64,000 nucleotides of DNA from Deltaproteobacteria bacterium (GCA_016875165.1 VGSF01000008.1:1-64000); one strand, 5' to 3'. Numbered from the stretch's first letter, positions 20,283 through 30,343 are shown. Notes: a model not told the origin generated them from the sequence alone. A program made the numbers and translations.

Positions 20283-20975
20283 TTACCCCTTGAGCTCACT
20301 TACTTTTCTCTGGATGAATTCCGTCATCAATGACTTTGGATTATTAGCCAAAGCTTTTTGATAAACTTCCAGAGCTTTCTCTTTTTGATTCAGCGCTTCG
20401 TAACAACGGGCCGCGCCAAGTATCGCCTCCGCTTGATAAGGGCTGCGAAGTCCTTCCATGTTCTTTTGAAAATTTTCCAGAGCTTTGGCCCAATCCCCCT
20501 TGGCTTCATAGCAATGTCCCAGCCCATCGAGGGCCATGGCCCCAAAAGGACCCTCCAGACATAGAGAATAAGTTGCGATAGCCTGATCGTATTCTTTCAG
20601 AGCATACTGGCAATGGCCGATGTAAACCTGGGACACCTGGGAAACATTGCCCCGGCCGTAAACCGCAAGGGATTCGCGGAATTTTTCCAGGGCTTGGCGG
20701 TAACTTTCCTTCTCCTCTTCAGGGTTTGCAGCTTTAACGAAAGCTTCCTGGTATAACTGGAAAGCCTGCTGCTGGACTGCCTGGGCTTTCCCTTCCTGCC
20801 AGAGAAGGTAGGTATAACCGCCCAATACGGCAGCAATTACGGCAAGGGAAATCAAACCATATAACGTAACCTGGCGCCGATGATGGCGCAGGTATTGAAT
20901 GACTTTTCCGGTAGTTGAAATAAATTCGTCCGGCTCTTTCAGTAGTTTTTTCCGCGATATTTTTTTCCCGGCCAT
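20283..20975 (-). CDS. Tetratricopeptide-repeat protein with one TM segment
   Basis: TM segment VTLYGLISLAVIAAVLGGYTYLLW then TPR repeats. Confidence 0.75.
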   Translation of the reverse strand: MAGKKISRKKLLKEPDEFISTTGKVIQYLRHHRRQVTLYGLISLAVIAAVLGGYTYLLWQEGKAQAVQQQAFQLYQEAFVKAANPEEEKESYRQALEKFRESLAVYGRGNVSQVSQVYIGHCQYALKEYDQAIATYSLCLEGPFGAMALDGLGHCYEAKGDWAKALENFQKNMEGLRSPYQAEAILGAARCYEALNQKEKALEVYQKALANNPKSLMTEFIQRKVSELKG

Positions 20976-21011
20976 TGACCGTCTCTCCTCCTCACCTATA
21001 AAAAATAACCG

Positions 21012-21365
21012 TTTGATGGTCTCTTAAAAAGTCGTCACTCCAGTGAAAACCGGAGTCCATAGGTTTGATAAATCCTTAAAATAACTTGATTGTATAGGAA
21101 TTTGCTTTTCTATCCCCATCCCCCCAACCCCCTCCCGCCAGGGGAAAGGAGATACTGGGGGATCCAAAATTCCCTCCCCCTGGATGGGGGAGGGTTAGGG
21201 TGGGGGTGTTAATAACTTGATTGTATAGGAATTTGCTTTTTTATCCTTCCCCCTCACCCCGCCCTCTCCACCGTTTGCGGGGGAGAGGGGAAGGGTGAGG
21301 GGGGTTAACTTGATTCCGGCTTTCGCCGGAATGACGGGGAAAGTGGCTTTTTACGAATTCATCAG
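21012..21365. repeat. Composite A-type repeat containing two copies of a TAACTTGATTGTATAGGAATTTGC unit and two C-rich/G-rich hairpins
   Basis: Outer tgatggtctcttaaaaagtc ... ctttttacgaattcatca; inner CCCCTCACCC/GGGTGAGGGG and CCCATCC/GGATGGG-type palindromes. Confidence 0.75.
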
Positions 21366-21395
21366 TTTAGCCCTTTCAACGCGCTAAATTGTTAC
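21363..21395. repeat. Solo family C end hairpin without interior
   Basis: CAGTTTAGC-ccctttcaacgc-GCTAAATTGTTAC. Confidence 0.5.
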
Positions 21396-21461
21396 CCGAA
21401 AATAAACCCCTCCCCTTCTTGCGTTCCAGAAAAACTTTCCTGGGAATCTGCCGACTCGGCT

Positions 21462-21878
21462 TTACGGGTGGAAATTTATTGATTTCAGGTCCCGGGCCTC
21501 GATCTGGAAAGTTCCGAACTCTGCTTTGCCGTAAAACTTCGACTTCTGCCCTATTTTAATTTCGAAATTTTTAGGTTCACGCATTGAAATTACGGCCAGT
21601 ATCTCATTTCCTTCCAGTCCCTGAAATTGAACCTGGGAAATATTTTCGAAAGGAATTGTTACGTTTGCGCTTCCTCGTTTTCCCGTTATAATAACATGGC
21701 CATCGTGGCTGAATTGGGAAAGAGAGGTCTTGACCCCCTGGCGGTCAATCACTACCACGGTAAAATTTTTTTTCGGCTCAGGGATCTTATCAACCGGGGC
21801 AGTGCCGCCCAGTTCTCCCATGCCCATGAGGAACACAAAGGATATTAAAACCACTGTCGAGGCGAAACAATTTTTCAT
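21462..21878 (-). CDS. Hypothetical exported protein
   Basis: MKNCFASTVVLISFVFLMGMGE signal peptide; no family recognised. Confidence 0.6.
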   Translation of the reverse strand: MKNCFASTVVLISFVFLMGMGELGGTAPVDKIPEPKKNFTVVVIDRQGVKTSLSQFSHDGHVIITGKRGSANVTIPFENISQVQFQGLEGNEILAVISMREPKNFEIKIGQKSKFYGKAEFGTFQIEARDLKSINFHP

Positions 21879-21994
21879 ATCCACGCCCCCATCTTGTCGC
21901 CCGTCCCAGTCTTTCTGAATGCTGGCTGATCGGGCCGGCAATTTAATTTTGTTATTTCATACCATTTTTTTAAAAAAATGACAATCACAAATAT

Positions 21995-22140
21995 TGATGA
22001 TCTCGTAAAAAGTCCCAAAAGTGGTCATTGCGAGCGGAGCGAAGCAATCTCGTATTTCGTAAGTGCTTGATTTCATGGGATTGCTTCGTCGCTACGCTCC
22101 TCGCAAGGACATGTGGTTGGACTTTTTACGAAGCCATCAA
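21995..22140. repeat. Repeat family A
   Basis: gatgatctcgtaaaaagtcccaaaagtggtcattgcgag...ggactttttacgaagccatcaa. Confidence 0.85.
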
Positions 22141-23953
22141 TATTAAATTGACAGAAAAGGGTCCGTTCCGTTATTTTGTTTGTAACATTCCGTTGCAGTT
22201 GAACGAAGAAAATACCGCGGAGAAATGCTGTTTGAACAATCGGGTTAAGAAAAGGTGGGAAGTCTGTTCTTTCGATGGTTTTGACGACTCATCTCTTAAA
22301 GAGTTGGGAATCTCACCCCTTACGGCCCAGATTTTATCCAACCGCGGGATATCTAATCTGGATCAGGCAAAACGTTTTCTCTCCCCTGCCCTTTCTGACC
22401 TTCCAGATCCTTTCACCATGAAAAACATAGACCAGGCAGTAGCCCGCATTGAGAAAGCCGTCCGCCATCAAGAAAAAATCACCATCTTCGGGGATTATGA
22501 CGTGGATGGCGCAACAGCCACAGCCGTGCTGCTGCTTTTTCTGAAAAGCCTGGGCGCCAGTGTTGACTTTTACATTCCCCACCGGTTGCAGGAAGGATAT
22601 GGATTAAACATCGAGGCGGTTAAAAAAATCCAAGCCGAGGGCGCGAAACTGCTGATTACGGCGGATTGCGGGATCAGTAATCCCGAAGAGGTCCGCTGGG
22701 CAGTTGGGCGCGGAATGGATGTCATTGTTAGCGACCATCACGAAATTCCTGAAACCCTCCCCCCTGCTCTGGCTATCCTAAACCCGAAGCAAAAGGATTG
22801 CCCCTATCCCTTCAAGGAATTGGCCGGGGTGGGAGTGGCCTTCAACCTGGTCATCGCCCTGCGCAGCCGTCTCCGGCAGAACGGAACCTGGCAAGGGCTC
22901 ACAGTTCCCAACCTGAAAGAATATCTGGACCTGGTGGCCCTGGGGACGGTAGCTGACGTAGTGCCGCTAATTGGAGTCAACCGCATCCTGGTTCAATTTG
23001 GTCTTATACAATTGGCTCGTTCTACCCGTCCGGGAATTTCCGCTTTGAAAGAAATTTCGAAAATGGGCGAGATGCCCCTCGATACCACCGGAATTAATTT
23101 TCGTTTGTCCCCCCGGATTAACGCTGCCGGGCGTATGGAGGACGCTGGCCAGGCAGTCCGCTTGCTCACAGCGGATGATGAAAGAGAAACCCGCCTTATC
23201 GCCGCCCATCTGGACCATTTGAATTCCCTGCGTCAGAGGCTCGAAGAAAAAATACTTATAGACGCCAGGAAAATGATTGAGTCGCCCTCCGGGATATCGA
23301 CGACGAAATCCCTCGTCCTTGCTTCCCTGGATTGGCACCCCGGTGTCATTGGTATTGTGGCTTCGCGCTTGGCCGAGGAATATTACCGCCCAACCATATT
23401 GATTGCCCTGAAAGAAAACCTGGGAAAAGGATCAGGCCGCTCCATCGGCCCTTTCCCGCTCTACCAGGGGCTGAAAGCCTGCCAAAACTTGGTGGAAAGA
23501 TTTGGGGGGCACGCGCAGGCCGCCGGCCTTGTCATCCGACCGGAGTGCATTCCTGATTTTTCCAAAGCCTTTGAAGAAGTCGTCCATTCACTGCTAACAG
23601 AGGAGGATTTCATTCCCCGCCTCTCCATTGACACCTTTACCAAGTTGGATCAGATGAACGAATCATTTCTCTCTGAGCTCGACTCCCTTTCCCCTTTTGG
23701 GATAGGAAACCCGGAACCTGTCCTGGCCGTAGCAGATCTAACGGTTCTGGATTCGCAGCTGGTCGGGAAAAACCACATGCGCCTGCGCCTTAAAGAAGGC
23801 CGGGGGACCCGCAGCGCCATCGGCTTCCAGATGGCCTCCTGGCACCCTATGGCTGGCGAGCACATGCAGATGGCCTTTTCACCCCAGGTCGGCTTTTTTC
23901 AGGGTAAGAAGACTCTGCAATTAAAAATCATCGACCTTAAGCCGGCGGGATAG
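22028..23953 (+). CDS. recJ: Single-stranded-DNA-specific exonuclease RecJ (true start uncertain, downstream of the repeat)
   Basis: DHH motifs FGDYDVDGATATAVL and VSDHHEIP, SPRINAAGRMEDA; first ~37 aa of the ORF are repeat A, so the real start is probably a later non-ATG codon. Confidence 0.9.
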   Translation: MRAERSNLVFRKCLISWDCFVATLLARTCGWTFYEAINIKLTEKGPFRYFVCNIPLQLNEENTAEKCCLNNRVKKRWEVCSFDGFDDSSLKELGISPLTAQILSNRGISNLDQAKRFLSPALSDLPDPFTMKNIDQAVARIEKAVRHQEKITIFGDYDVDGATATAVLLLFLKSLGASVDFYIPHRLQEGYGLNIEAVKKIQAEGAKLLITADCGISNPEEVRWAVGRGMDVIVSDHHEIPETLPPALAILNPKQKDCPYPFKELAGVGVAFNLVIALRSRLRQNGTWQGLTVPNLKEYLDLVALGTVADVVPLIGVNRILVQFGLIQLARSTRPGISALKEISKMGEMPLDTTGINFRLSPRINAAGRMEDAGQAVRLLTADDERETRLIAAHLDHLNSLRQRLEEKILIDARKMIESPSGISTTKSLVLASLDWHPGVIGIVASRLAEEYYRPTILIALKENLGKGSGRSIGPFPLYQGLKACQNLVERFGGHAQAAGLVIRPECIPDFSKAFEEVVHSLLTEEDFIPRLSIDTFTKLDQMNESFLSELDSLSPFGIGNPEPVLAVADLTVLDSQLVGKNHMRLRLKEGRGTRSAIGFQMASWHPMAGEHMQMAFSPQVGFFQGKKTLQLKIIDLKPAG

Positions 23954-24063
23954 AACCTTGGAATTTTTCACCGCTGAGATCGCAGAGACCGCAGAGATGG
24001 GAATCATGTAAAAACTGAAAAAGGAAAAGGAAAAATATCTCTATTTTTAGCTTTTGATAATTT

Positions 24064-24167
24064 GATTTTATAGGAATTTCCTTATTGGACACGGATGAAC
24101 ACAGGTTATTAGGACAAACAAAAAAAATAATTATCTGAGGTTATCTGCGAAAATCTGTGTCCAAATT
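24064..24167. repeat. Repeat family D
   Basis: gattttataggaatttccttattggacacggatgaacacagg...tctgtgtcc. Confidence 0.75.
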
Positions 24168-24242
24168 AATTTAAGCCGTTCACGCTATTATCCTCTGCGG
24201 TCTCTGCGTGCTCTGCGGTAAAAGATTTATTAAGAGGGAAAA

Positions 24243-25514
24243 ATGAACAAGAAAAATAAGGCTGTAAAGAAAAAAATGGATCCGCTTTTCCCCCAGGCTG
24301 AAACCCTCCTTCAAGAAACAGAAGACAACGCCGAATTATGGATAAAAGATGCCGATCCGCTGTTGCAAAAGCTTCGGTCTCTTTCTTCTAATCAGCAAGA
24401 AATTTTTTTTCTCTCCTTTATTAAGAAAAATAACGAGCAGCTTCCCCTGCTGCTGGAAGCGCTTTGCGGTAAAGAAGAAGGACTTGATCTCGCTTTGGCC
24501 GCCAGCCTGGGACAATGGAGATCTCCGCACGCGGCTGATATTCTTAAGCGGATGGCTGCGGCAAACCCTTCCAAGGCCCTGTTCAAAACGATCCGTAAAT
24601 CCATTTTTCGCCTGCAGAGCATGGGCATATCTGTTAAGGAGATTAGCGACCGGTCTCAAGCGGTCTTTCACCCTACGCGGCTTGCCCCCTCAGAAGGATT
24701 TTTAAGCCCGATCGACCCTTTCGGAAATAGATTCATTATGCTGTTCAAGCCCCAAATTCCCCAGGGGGTCGCTTTATTTAACACCCTGATCAGCGATATG
24801 GACGGGATTATTGATTTTAACGCGATAGAAACATCTCGCAAGAATGCCGATGAATACCTGAGCGCATTTCAACAGGAATATTCTTTTAAGCTCGTAGAAG
24901 CTGGCCCGGATTATTGTCTTCGCTTGATTGCCGAGTCTTACGAGCTCGGGCAAAAAATAGGGAAGACTCCTCCGGCTGATTTTTTAAAATTGCGCCCTTT
25001 GATGGGTTCATCTCCTCCATTCCCACTTAGGCCCTTTATTTATAAGCATTTAATAGAAGAAGAGATAAAATCGCGCCCGGACCTTTTGGATCAATCGGTT
25101 TCCCTTTTCCAGACGCCCTTTTTTGAGGACTGGTTTCTCAAGAAGGAGGAGTGTCAAAAATACCTCGACCATTTTAAGGAGGCTAATGCCTCCAGATTAG
25201 TTCTTACCCCTTATCAGAAGGAGGGCCGGCTTTTGGACATATACCGCCAGGCAGTTCATGAGATCTTCGACGAATCGAAACGGATGATTTACCGGCGCAG
25301 GCTGGAGGAGATGGCTTATTATCTCTGGAAAGCAGGGCAGGAAAATGAAGCGCGGATGAGCCTGGCCGCTGCATTGGCGTTGCGCGAAGAAAGCAGGCTT
25401 CTCTCTCCTAATCCTTTTCTTCTCGAACTCGTAAAAAGAAGCTTAAACGATCTGATGAAGGAAGAAGAGGAGGAGAAAAAAAGGAAAGAAGAGGAATTGA
25501 TTATCAAACCGTAA
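24243..25514 (+). CDS. Hypothetical protein, 423 aa, probably alpha-helical
   Basis: Long ORF on the recJ strand; no family recognised; acidic/basic C-terminal tail EEEEEKKRKEEE. Confidence 0.75.
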   Translation: MNKKNKAVKKKMDPLFPQAETLLQETEDNAELWIKDADPLLQKLRSLSSNQQEIFFLSFIKKNNEQLPLLLEALCGKEEGLDLALAASLGQWRSPHAADILKRMAAANPSKALFKTIRKSIFRLQSMGISVKEISDRSQAVFHPTRLAPSEGFLSPIDPFGNRFIMLFKPQIPQGVALFNTLISDMDGIIDFNAIETSRKNADEYLSAFQQEYSFKLVEAGPDYCLRLIAESYELGQKIGKTPPADFLKLRPLMGSSPPFPLRPFIYKHLIEEEIKSRPDLLDQSVSLFQTPFFEDWFLKKEECQKYLDHFKEANASRLVLTPYQKEGRLLDIYRQAVHEIFDESKRMIYRRRLEEMAYYLWKAGQENEARMSLAAALALREESRLLSPNPFLLELVKRSLNDLMKEEEEEKKRKEEELIIKP

Positions 25515-25671
25515 TTGATGGATTCGTAAAAAGTCCTATTCCTGTCATTGCGAGGAGTTCCGCATTGGCAGGACGACGAAGCAATCTTCTCTTTTCGGGC
25601 GCCTATAAAAACGAGATTGCTTCGCTGGCGCTCGCAATGACCCTTTCGCGACTTTTTACGAGATCATCGTA
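25514..25671. repeat. Repeat family A
   Basis: ttgatggattcgtaaaaagtcc...gactttttacgagatcatcg. Confidence 0.85.
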
Positions 25672-25768
25672 ATTACTTCACCGCAAAATTATATTTTGGG
25701 ATTTTGATTTTTTTAATACGCTCTGCGGCGAACGACTTTTTTAATGGATAAGTAAATTGTGGAACGGT

Positions 25769-25990
25769 TTAGCGGCGGCGGATTCCGGCATGGTAGCAGC
25801 AGGTGGCATTTTTGAAATTGTTGTCAAAGATGCGCGTCTGGCCGTCTCTAAACATTACTTTTACATAGGATAATCCCCCTTGAACGAGAGAGTTCTTCTC
25901 CTCTACTACAAGACCCGAACCCCACTCAGGGTAGCGGTGGTGCACAACCCAATCACCGACCTTTAAATACAAAAACCTCGTCTCCTCCAT
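25769..25990 (-). CDS. DUF3553-like small protein
   Basis: VGDWVVHHRYPEWGSGLVVEE...VKVMFRDGQTRIF. Confidence 0.6.
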   Translation of the reverse strand: MEETRFLYLKVGDWVVHHRYPEWGSGLVVEEKNSLVQGGLSYVKVMFRDGQTRIFDNNFKNATCCYHAGIRRR

Positions 25991-26151
25991 ATTTTGCTTT
26001 ATACCAAACTATTTCCGGAAAGGCAATTTGAAAACACTTTCTCCATCAATTAAGCCGCGTCCTCCACATCCACGCTTTCTGTTTTATGGCCATTTTTATG
26101 AATACCTAATTCCCTAAGCCCAACCTTAAACTGATTAAAAAGCAGCTGTAT

Positions 26152-29100
26152 TCAGACAAATGCTTCGCTACAGACGATACGGGGAATAGACCTGTCCTCG
26201 AATTCCAGGCTTCGCCGGGACGTCACGTCTTTCAGATTGTGCTGGTCGTAGATTCGGATCAGATTTTTGTAGAGTGCCTCGCCAGCGATGGCATTCCGCC
26301 GCAAATGGTTCAACTCGCGCTTGACCGCTCCGGTCAAAGCGCCTCTGAAAGCCTTTTCCAGAATGTTAACGTTAGCCTTGATCTCTTCTTCTATCGTGGC
26401 TTCAAAAAGGATCCTGAGTTCACGAAGAGCATAGAGTTGACCGTGCGTTAGATTGAAGGTATGCTTGCGCTCGGCTTCCCGGTGTTTGACTTCCTCGGCA
26501 AATGTCCGTTGAACGGCCATGACCGCCTTGTTGTACCCGTCCGGCAGGTCGGCGGCCTTTGCATCGGGAGCGCATTTGACTGTACCGACAACCCTCGGAA
26601 CATCGCGGGAAACAACAGCGCCTTTATCATCGAGCAGGAAGAGCTGCTGAAAGCGGCCAGCCTGGCAGAAAACAAAAAAGCCTTTTTGCAGAGAAGGTCG
26701 CGCCGTTCGGATGCCATCGCGCAGAGTGGCAATACGTTCAAACTCCGCAGGGTCTTCTTTCCGCAACTGTCGTAAAATTTCTTCGGCTTCGTTCAGGTCC
26801 AGAAATTCGTCTTCCGGTTTACCCCAGAGCTCCAACTGCACCGGGCCGCCTCCCTGTGTTTCGTAAATGGCATACATCGCCTCGGGGTTCAGCCGTTCGG
26901 TCTCGTCAAGGATGTTGGAGTCTTCCCCAATGGTGTCGTGAATCTCTTGAATCCGGTTGTGCAACTTATCGTACAGCTTCAGATTCTTCTCGATTCCCAC
27001 TTCCGGCAAGAAGTTAAAAGCAAAGATAACCTCATGTTCCGATCCGATACGGTCTATGCGCCCGAAGCGTTGAATCAGCCGCACCGGGTTCCAGTGCAGA
27101 TCGTAATTGATGATGTTGTCGCAGTCCTGGAGGTTAAGACCTTCGGCCAGAACGTCGGTGGCGACGACGGTCATGAGCTCCGCTTCGCCTTTGGCAAAGC
27201 GATACTCCGGGTTGGCTTTCGGTGCGAACCGTCCGACCACGCGCGCTTTGCTCTTGTCCCCGCTGTAGATGACCTCCATGTCGGGGAAGCGGTCGCCGGG
27301 GTTCAGATTGGCATAGAGATACTTCGCCGTGTCGGCGTACTGCGTGAAGATCAACCGTTTCGTACCCTTCAAAGGCTTGTCGGTTAGGCGCGTTTTGAGC
27401 GTTTGGAGTTTGGCGTCTTTTTCGGGGGTGATGGGTGCAACCAGTTTCTGGACGGTCTTCAAAAGCTCGATGTCGTGCGCGATGTGTTGGCGCAGGGTAT
27501 CCGTGTCGAAGTCTTTTGCATCGTAGCGTTGCGATACCGCACGCAAGGCGTCCATGAAGTCGGCCTCTTCGAGCGTATCGCTTCCATAGAGGATGTACTG
27601 CGCTTCCTCGCCCGCCGGGATAAAACCCTCGTCAATGGATTTGAGAAATGATTCGTGAATATTGAGCAACCGGCGGATGGTCTCCTGAAAGGCGTAAACA
27701 CTCGACTCAAACCGCTTGAACAAGAGAACCCGCATCAGGCCGCGCAGATTGGCCCCGGCCCGGTGCAGGCTGATGTACGGTTCTTTCTTCTGTTTATCAG
27801 CGTGTACGTAGTGCCACAGGCCATAGCGCGCGTAGGTCAGTTCCCCTGCCGTAGCTTTGGCCGGTTTGCCCTTCCGGGACTTGCCAAGAAAGCCGCGCAA
27901 CTGCTGGTAAAGTCCCTGGTAGGTGTCTTCGATGCTGTAGGCAATGGTTTGAAGGTTCCGCTGCAAGAAGAACTGGTGCTTCCCGCCAACGAGCACATAG
28001 GCTTTCCGTTTACCGTCCAAGTATTCCTGAAAACGGCAGGGGTCAACCGGCTCGTGCGTCTCCGCGTCGAAACCATACCAACGCAAGATATGGTTGCGCG
28101 TGCGCCGGATAAGGATATTGGCCAGCAAGTCGGGCAGTTTCTTTTCCCCGCGCTCAATCAGTTTGAAGAACTCTTTCAAATTCGGCGGATCAATGGGCAG
28201 GTCCGTCCGGTCGTCCTGATGGAAAAGCTTGATCTGGTGATAAACGTCCCACGCGCTTTTGTTTCGGGGCGTGGCGGTCAGGAAACAGCAACGGCGGCCG
28301 GTTGAAAGGAAAGTTTGAACTACCTTATAGCGCTGGGTGTCGGGATGCCTAAAGTTGTGGCTTTCGTCCACCAGTACAAAATCACGGTCTTTGTAGTGGA
28401 AATCCTTCAGAAGCTTGGTCACGCCGTCGTTATCGTCTTCCCGGAGGTACCCCATGGAAAGGACTCGGGCGTTGAGTTGGTAAACCTCATTGTACCGTTC
28501 CCACATTTCCTTGAGCGGGGCGGGACAAATGACCACGGGGCGTGAGTGGTCCGTACGCTCAAAATGCTTCACGATGGCCGCGCCGATGTAGCTCTTGCCA
28601 AGGCCGACTACGTCCGCAACAAACCCGCCGCCGAAATCCCGGATCATCTGAATCGACTGCCGGACGGCGACCTTTTGGAAATTCGCCAGTTTGCGGAATA
28701 TCTCGTCATCCCAAAGGAGTTCTTGTTCTTCCTCGCCCTCCAGCCGATCTTTTACGAGGGCAAAGAGCGTCTTCATGTAGATGTCGTACGGTCTCACCCG
28801 CGCCGCCGCCCAGGATTCCTTGAGTTCCACCATCAGCGTTTCGTCGAATTCCTGTGCTTCCTTCCAAAGATCATCGAACCAGCGAACAAGCTCCTGGTGG
28901 TTCTGGTTCCCCTGAACGATCACATTCAACTCGGTGTTGTGAGTCAACCCAGCCAGGGTCAAGTTGGAAGATCCCACAACCGCAATACCCTTTTCGTGGC
29001 GTTCAATCTCTTTGCCAACCAGATCAAACACTTTACCGTAATCGCAAATGTATGCTTTCGCGTGGAGTCGTCCTTTCGTATAAACGCGGACCTTCAGGCG

Positions 29101-29496
29101 CTTGTCCTGGATCATCTGAATCAGTCCGGCAATCAACGCTTCCGCTTCGTCCGTCTGGTCCATCAACTCGACTGAGTTCCGCAGATTCCCGGCTGTCTCC
29201 TGGGCCATCTTCCCGGCCTCCGTGCGCTTGGGGTAAGCCTGTCGCTCGACCTCTTCCGCCGCGAGATCAAGGCGGCGATAGCCTTCCGCCAGCATTTCAA
29301 CCGTCTCGCGGTTGGTCGTGTTTCCAATGAGGAGCCGGAGTTCTTTAAGGTTCAAGAGACGTTTGGCGACACTCGTTAACCCGGATAGGAAAAGGTAGCC
29401 AACGGCAAACCGTGCCCGTTCGCTGGATCCGAGCATCTGGCCGAGGTGGTCAACCAGTTTCTCTGTTCGATTGTCGATGATGTCATGGGCGGGCAT
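26152..29496 (-). CDS. PLD-domain SNF2-family helicase (predicted defence/restriction protein)
   Basis: N-terminal PLD motif LHAKAY...GSSNLT; helicase motifs DVVGLGKS, LVDESH, FLTATP, C-terminal RIGSE / QRFGRIDRIG. Confidence 0.88.
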   Translation of the reverse strand: MPAHDIIDNRTEKLVDHLGQMLGSSERARFAVGYLFLSGLTSVAKRLLNLKELRLLIGNTTNRETVEMLAEGYRRLDLAAEEVERQAYPKRTEAGKMAQETAGNLRNSVELMDQTDEAEALIAGLIQMIQDKRLKVRVYTKGRLHAKAYICDYGKVFDLVGKEIERHEKGIAVVGSSNLTLAGLTHNTELNVIVQGNQNHQELVRWFDDLWKEAQEFDETLMVELKESWAAARVRPYDIYMKTLFALVKDRLEGEEEQELLWDDEIFRKLANFQKVAVRQSIQMIRDFGGGFVADVVGLGKSYIGAAIVKHFERTDHSRPVVICPAPLKEMWERYNEVYQLNARVLSMGYLREDDNDGVTKLLKDFHYKDRDFVLVDESHNFRHPDTQRYKVVQTFLSTGRRCCFLTATPRNKSAWDVYHQIKLFHQDDRTDLPIDPPNLKEFFKLIERGEKKLPDLLANILIRRTRNHILRWYGFDAETHEPVDPCRFQEYLDGKRKAYVLVGGKHQFFLQRNLQTIAYSIEDTYQGLYQQLRGFLGKSRKGKPAKATAGELTYARYGLWHYVHADKQKKEPYISLHRAGANLRGLMRVLLFKRFESSVYAFQETIRRLLNIHESFLKSIDEGFIPAGEEAQYILYGSDTLEEADFMDALRAVSQRYDAKDFDTDTLRQHIAHDIELLKTVQKLVAPITPEKDAKLQTLKTRLTDKPLKGTKRLIFTQYADTAKYLYANLNPGDRFPDMEVIYSGDKSKARVVGRFAPKANPEYRFAKGEAELMTVVATDVLAEGLNLQDCDNIINYDLHWNPVRLIQRFGRIDRIGSEHEVIFAFNFLPEVGIEKNLKLYDKLHNRIQEIHDTIGEDSNILDETERLNPEAMYAIYETQGGGPVQLELWGKPEDEFLDLNEAEEILRQLRKEDPAEFERIATLRDGIRTARPSLQKGFFVFCQAGRFQQLFLLDDKGAVVSRDVPRVVGTVKCAPDAKAADLPDGYNKAVMAVQRTFAEEVKHREAERKHTFNLTHGQLYALRELRILFEATIEEEIKANVNILEKAFRGALTGAVKRELNHLRRNAIAGEALYKNLIRIYDQHNLKDVTSRRSLEFEDRSIPRIVCSEAFV

Positions 29497-29499
29497 GGG

Positions 29500-29835
29500 T
29501 TATGCGTCTTCTGTAATGGTGATCGGCTGTCCCTCACGCCGGGCGATCTCAATGATTGCGCTGGATTCATCCTCGCGCCATTGCCGCTCTCCACAGGGGA
29601 TCGGTTCGATGCGATTATCCGTCCTCGCCGCAACACGCCAAAGAAGGTCAATATCTGCGCGATCCCGCATGTCATCGAACCGGGGAGAAACAACCAATAA
29701 ATCGATATCGCTCCATGAACCCGGTATACCTCTGACCTGTGATCCGAAAACCACCCCGAAGTTGATGATCAGTCCCTGATCCTGCAAGGCCCGGAGGTAG
29801 TCTCTGACGCCTTTCACAACAGATTTGTCAACCAC
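29500..29835 (-). CDS. MNT-type nucleotidyltransferase (antitoxin-like)
   Basis: GSQVRGIPGSWSDID fits GSX10DXD; overlaps the HEPN gene by 22 bp. Confidence 0.82.
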   Translation of the reverse strand: MVDKSVVKGVRDYLRALQDQGLIINFGVVFGSQVRGIPGSWSDIDLLVVSPRFDDMRDRADIDLLWRVAARTDNRIEPIPCGERQWREDESSAIIEIARREGQPITITEDA

Positions 29836-30194
29836 CGGAACACCTCCTCTGCCCGTTTCATATACCGGGCTGCTTCCTCGCTCGTTGGCGGCTTCGTCAA
29901 CATTTCGGGGTAGCGTCCTTCAATATGGAATGCATTCATTTCAGCCAGTATGTCAGTCTGCACCAAACTCGAAACAACACCCGCCAAATCAATCAGGCGA
30001 TTCAGATTGTGGATGCGAGGCGCCAAATCACCCGTATTTTTGCAAACAAGTGCCTTGAGCATCTTTTCCAGGGCCAGATGAGCGAAAAACAAACCGTGGC
30101 GGGTTCGACCGCTTTCAAGAAGCTGCTGAGCTACCGCCCAATCTTCTTCGGCGTTTTCCTTCCAACAGGAGATCTGTTTTTTGATATCAACCAT
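29814..30194 (-). CDS. HEPN domain protein (partner of MNT)
   Basis: HLALEKMLKALVCKNTG...RIHNLNRLIDLA...ARYMKRAEEVFRWL. Confidence 0.8.
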   Translation of the reverse strand: MVDIKKQISCWKENAEEDWAVAQQLLESGRTRHGLFFAHLALEKMLKALVCKNTGDLAPRIHNLNRLIDLAGVVSSLVQTDILAEMNAFHIEGRYPEMLTKPPTSEEAARYMKRAEEVFRWLTNLL

Positions 30195-30343
30195 AATTAT
30201 TTTCCCCAAACAGAATTATGGAATCTTAGGTTAATAAATTCAACATATTTCTAAGAAGTTGCGCAACCGCATCCCCCATTAACCCGTACAGTTGCAACAC
30301 GGCTCTTTCCCATCCAAACCTGCCGCTTGCCCATCGCCATATC

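Noticed and set aside
27655-28305. 216-aa plus-strand ORF inside the helicase gene
   Set aside because: Antisense to conserved helicase coding sequence; no coherent motifs.
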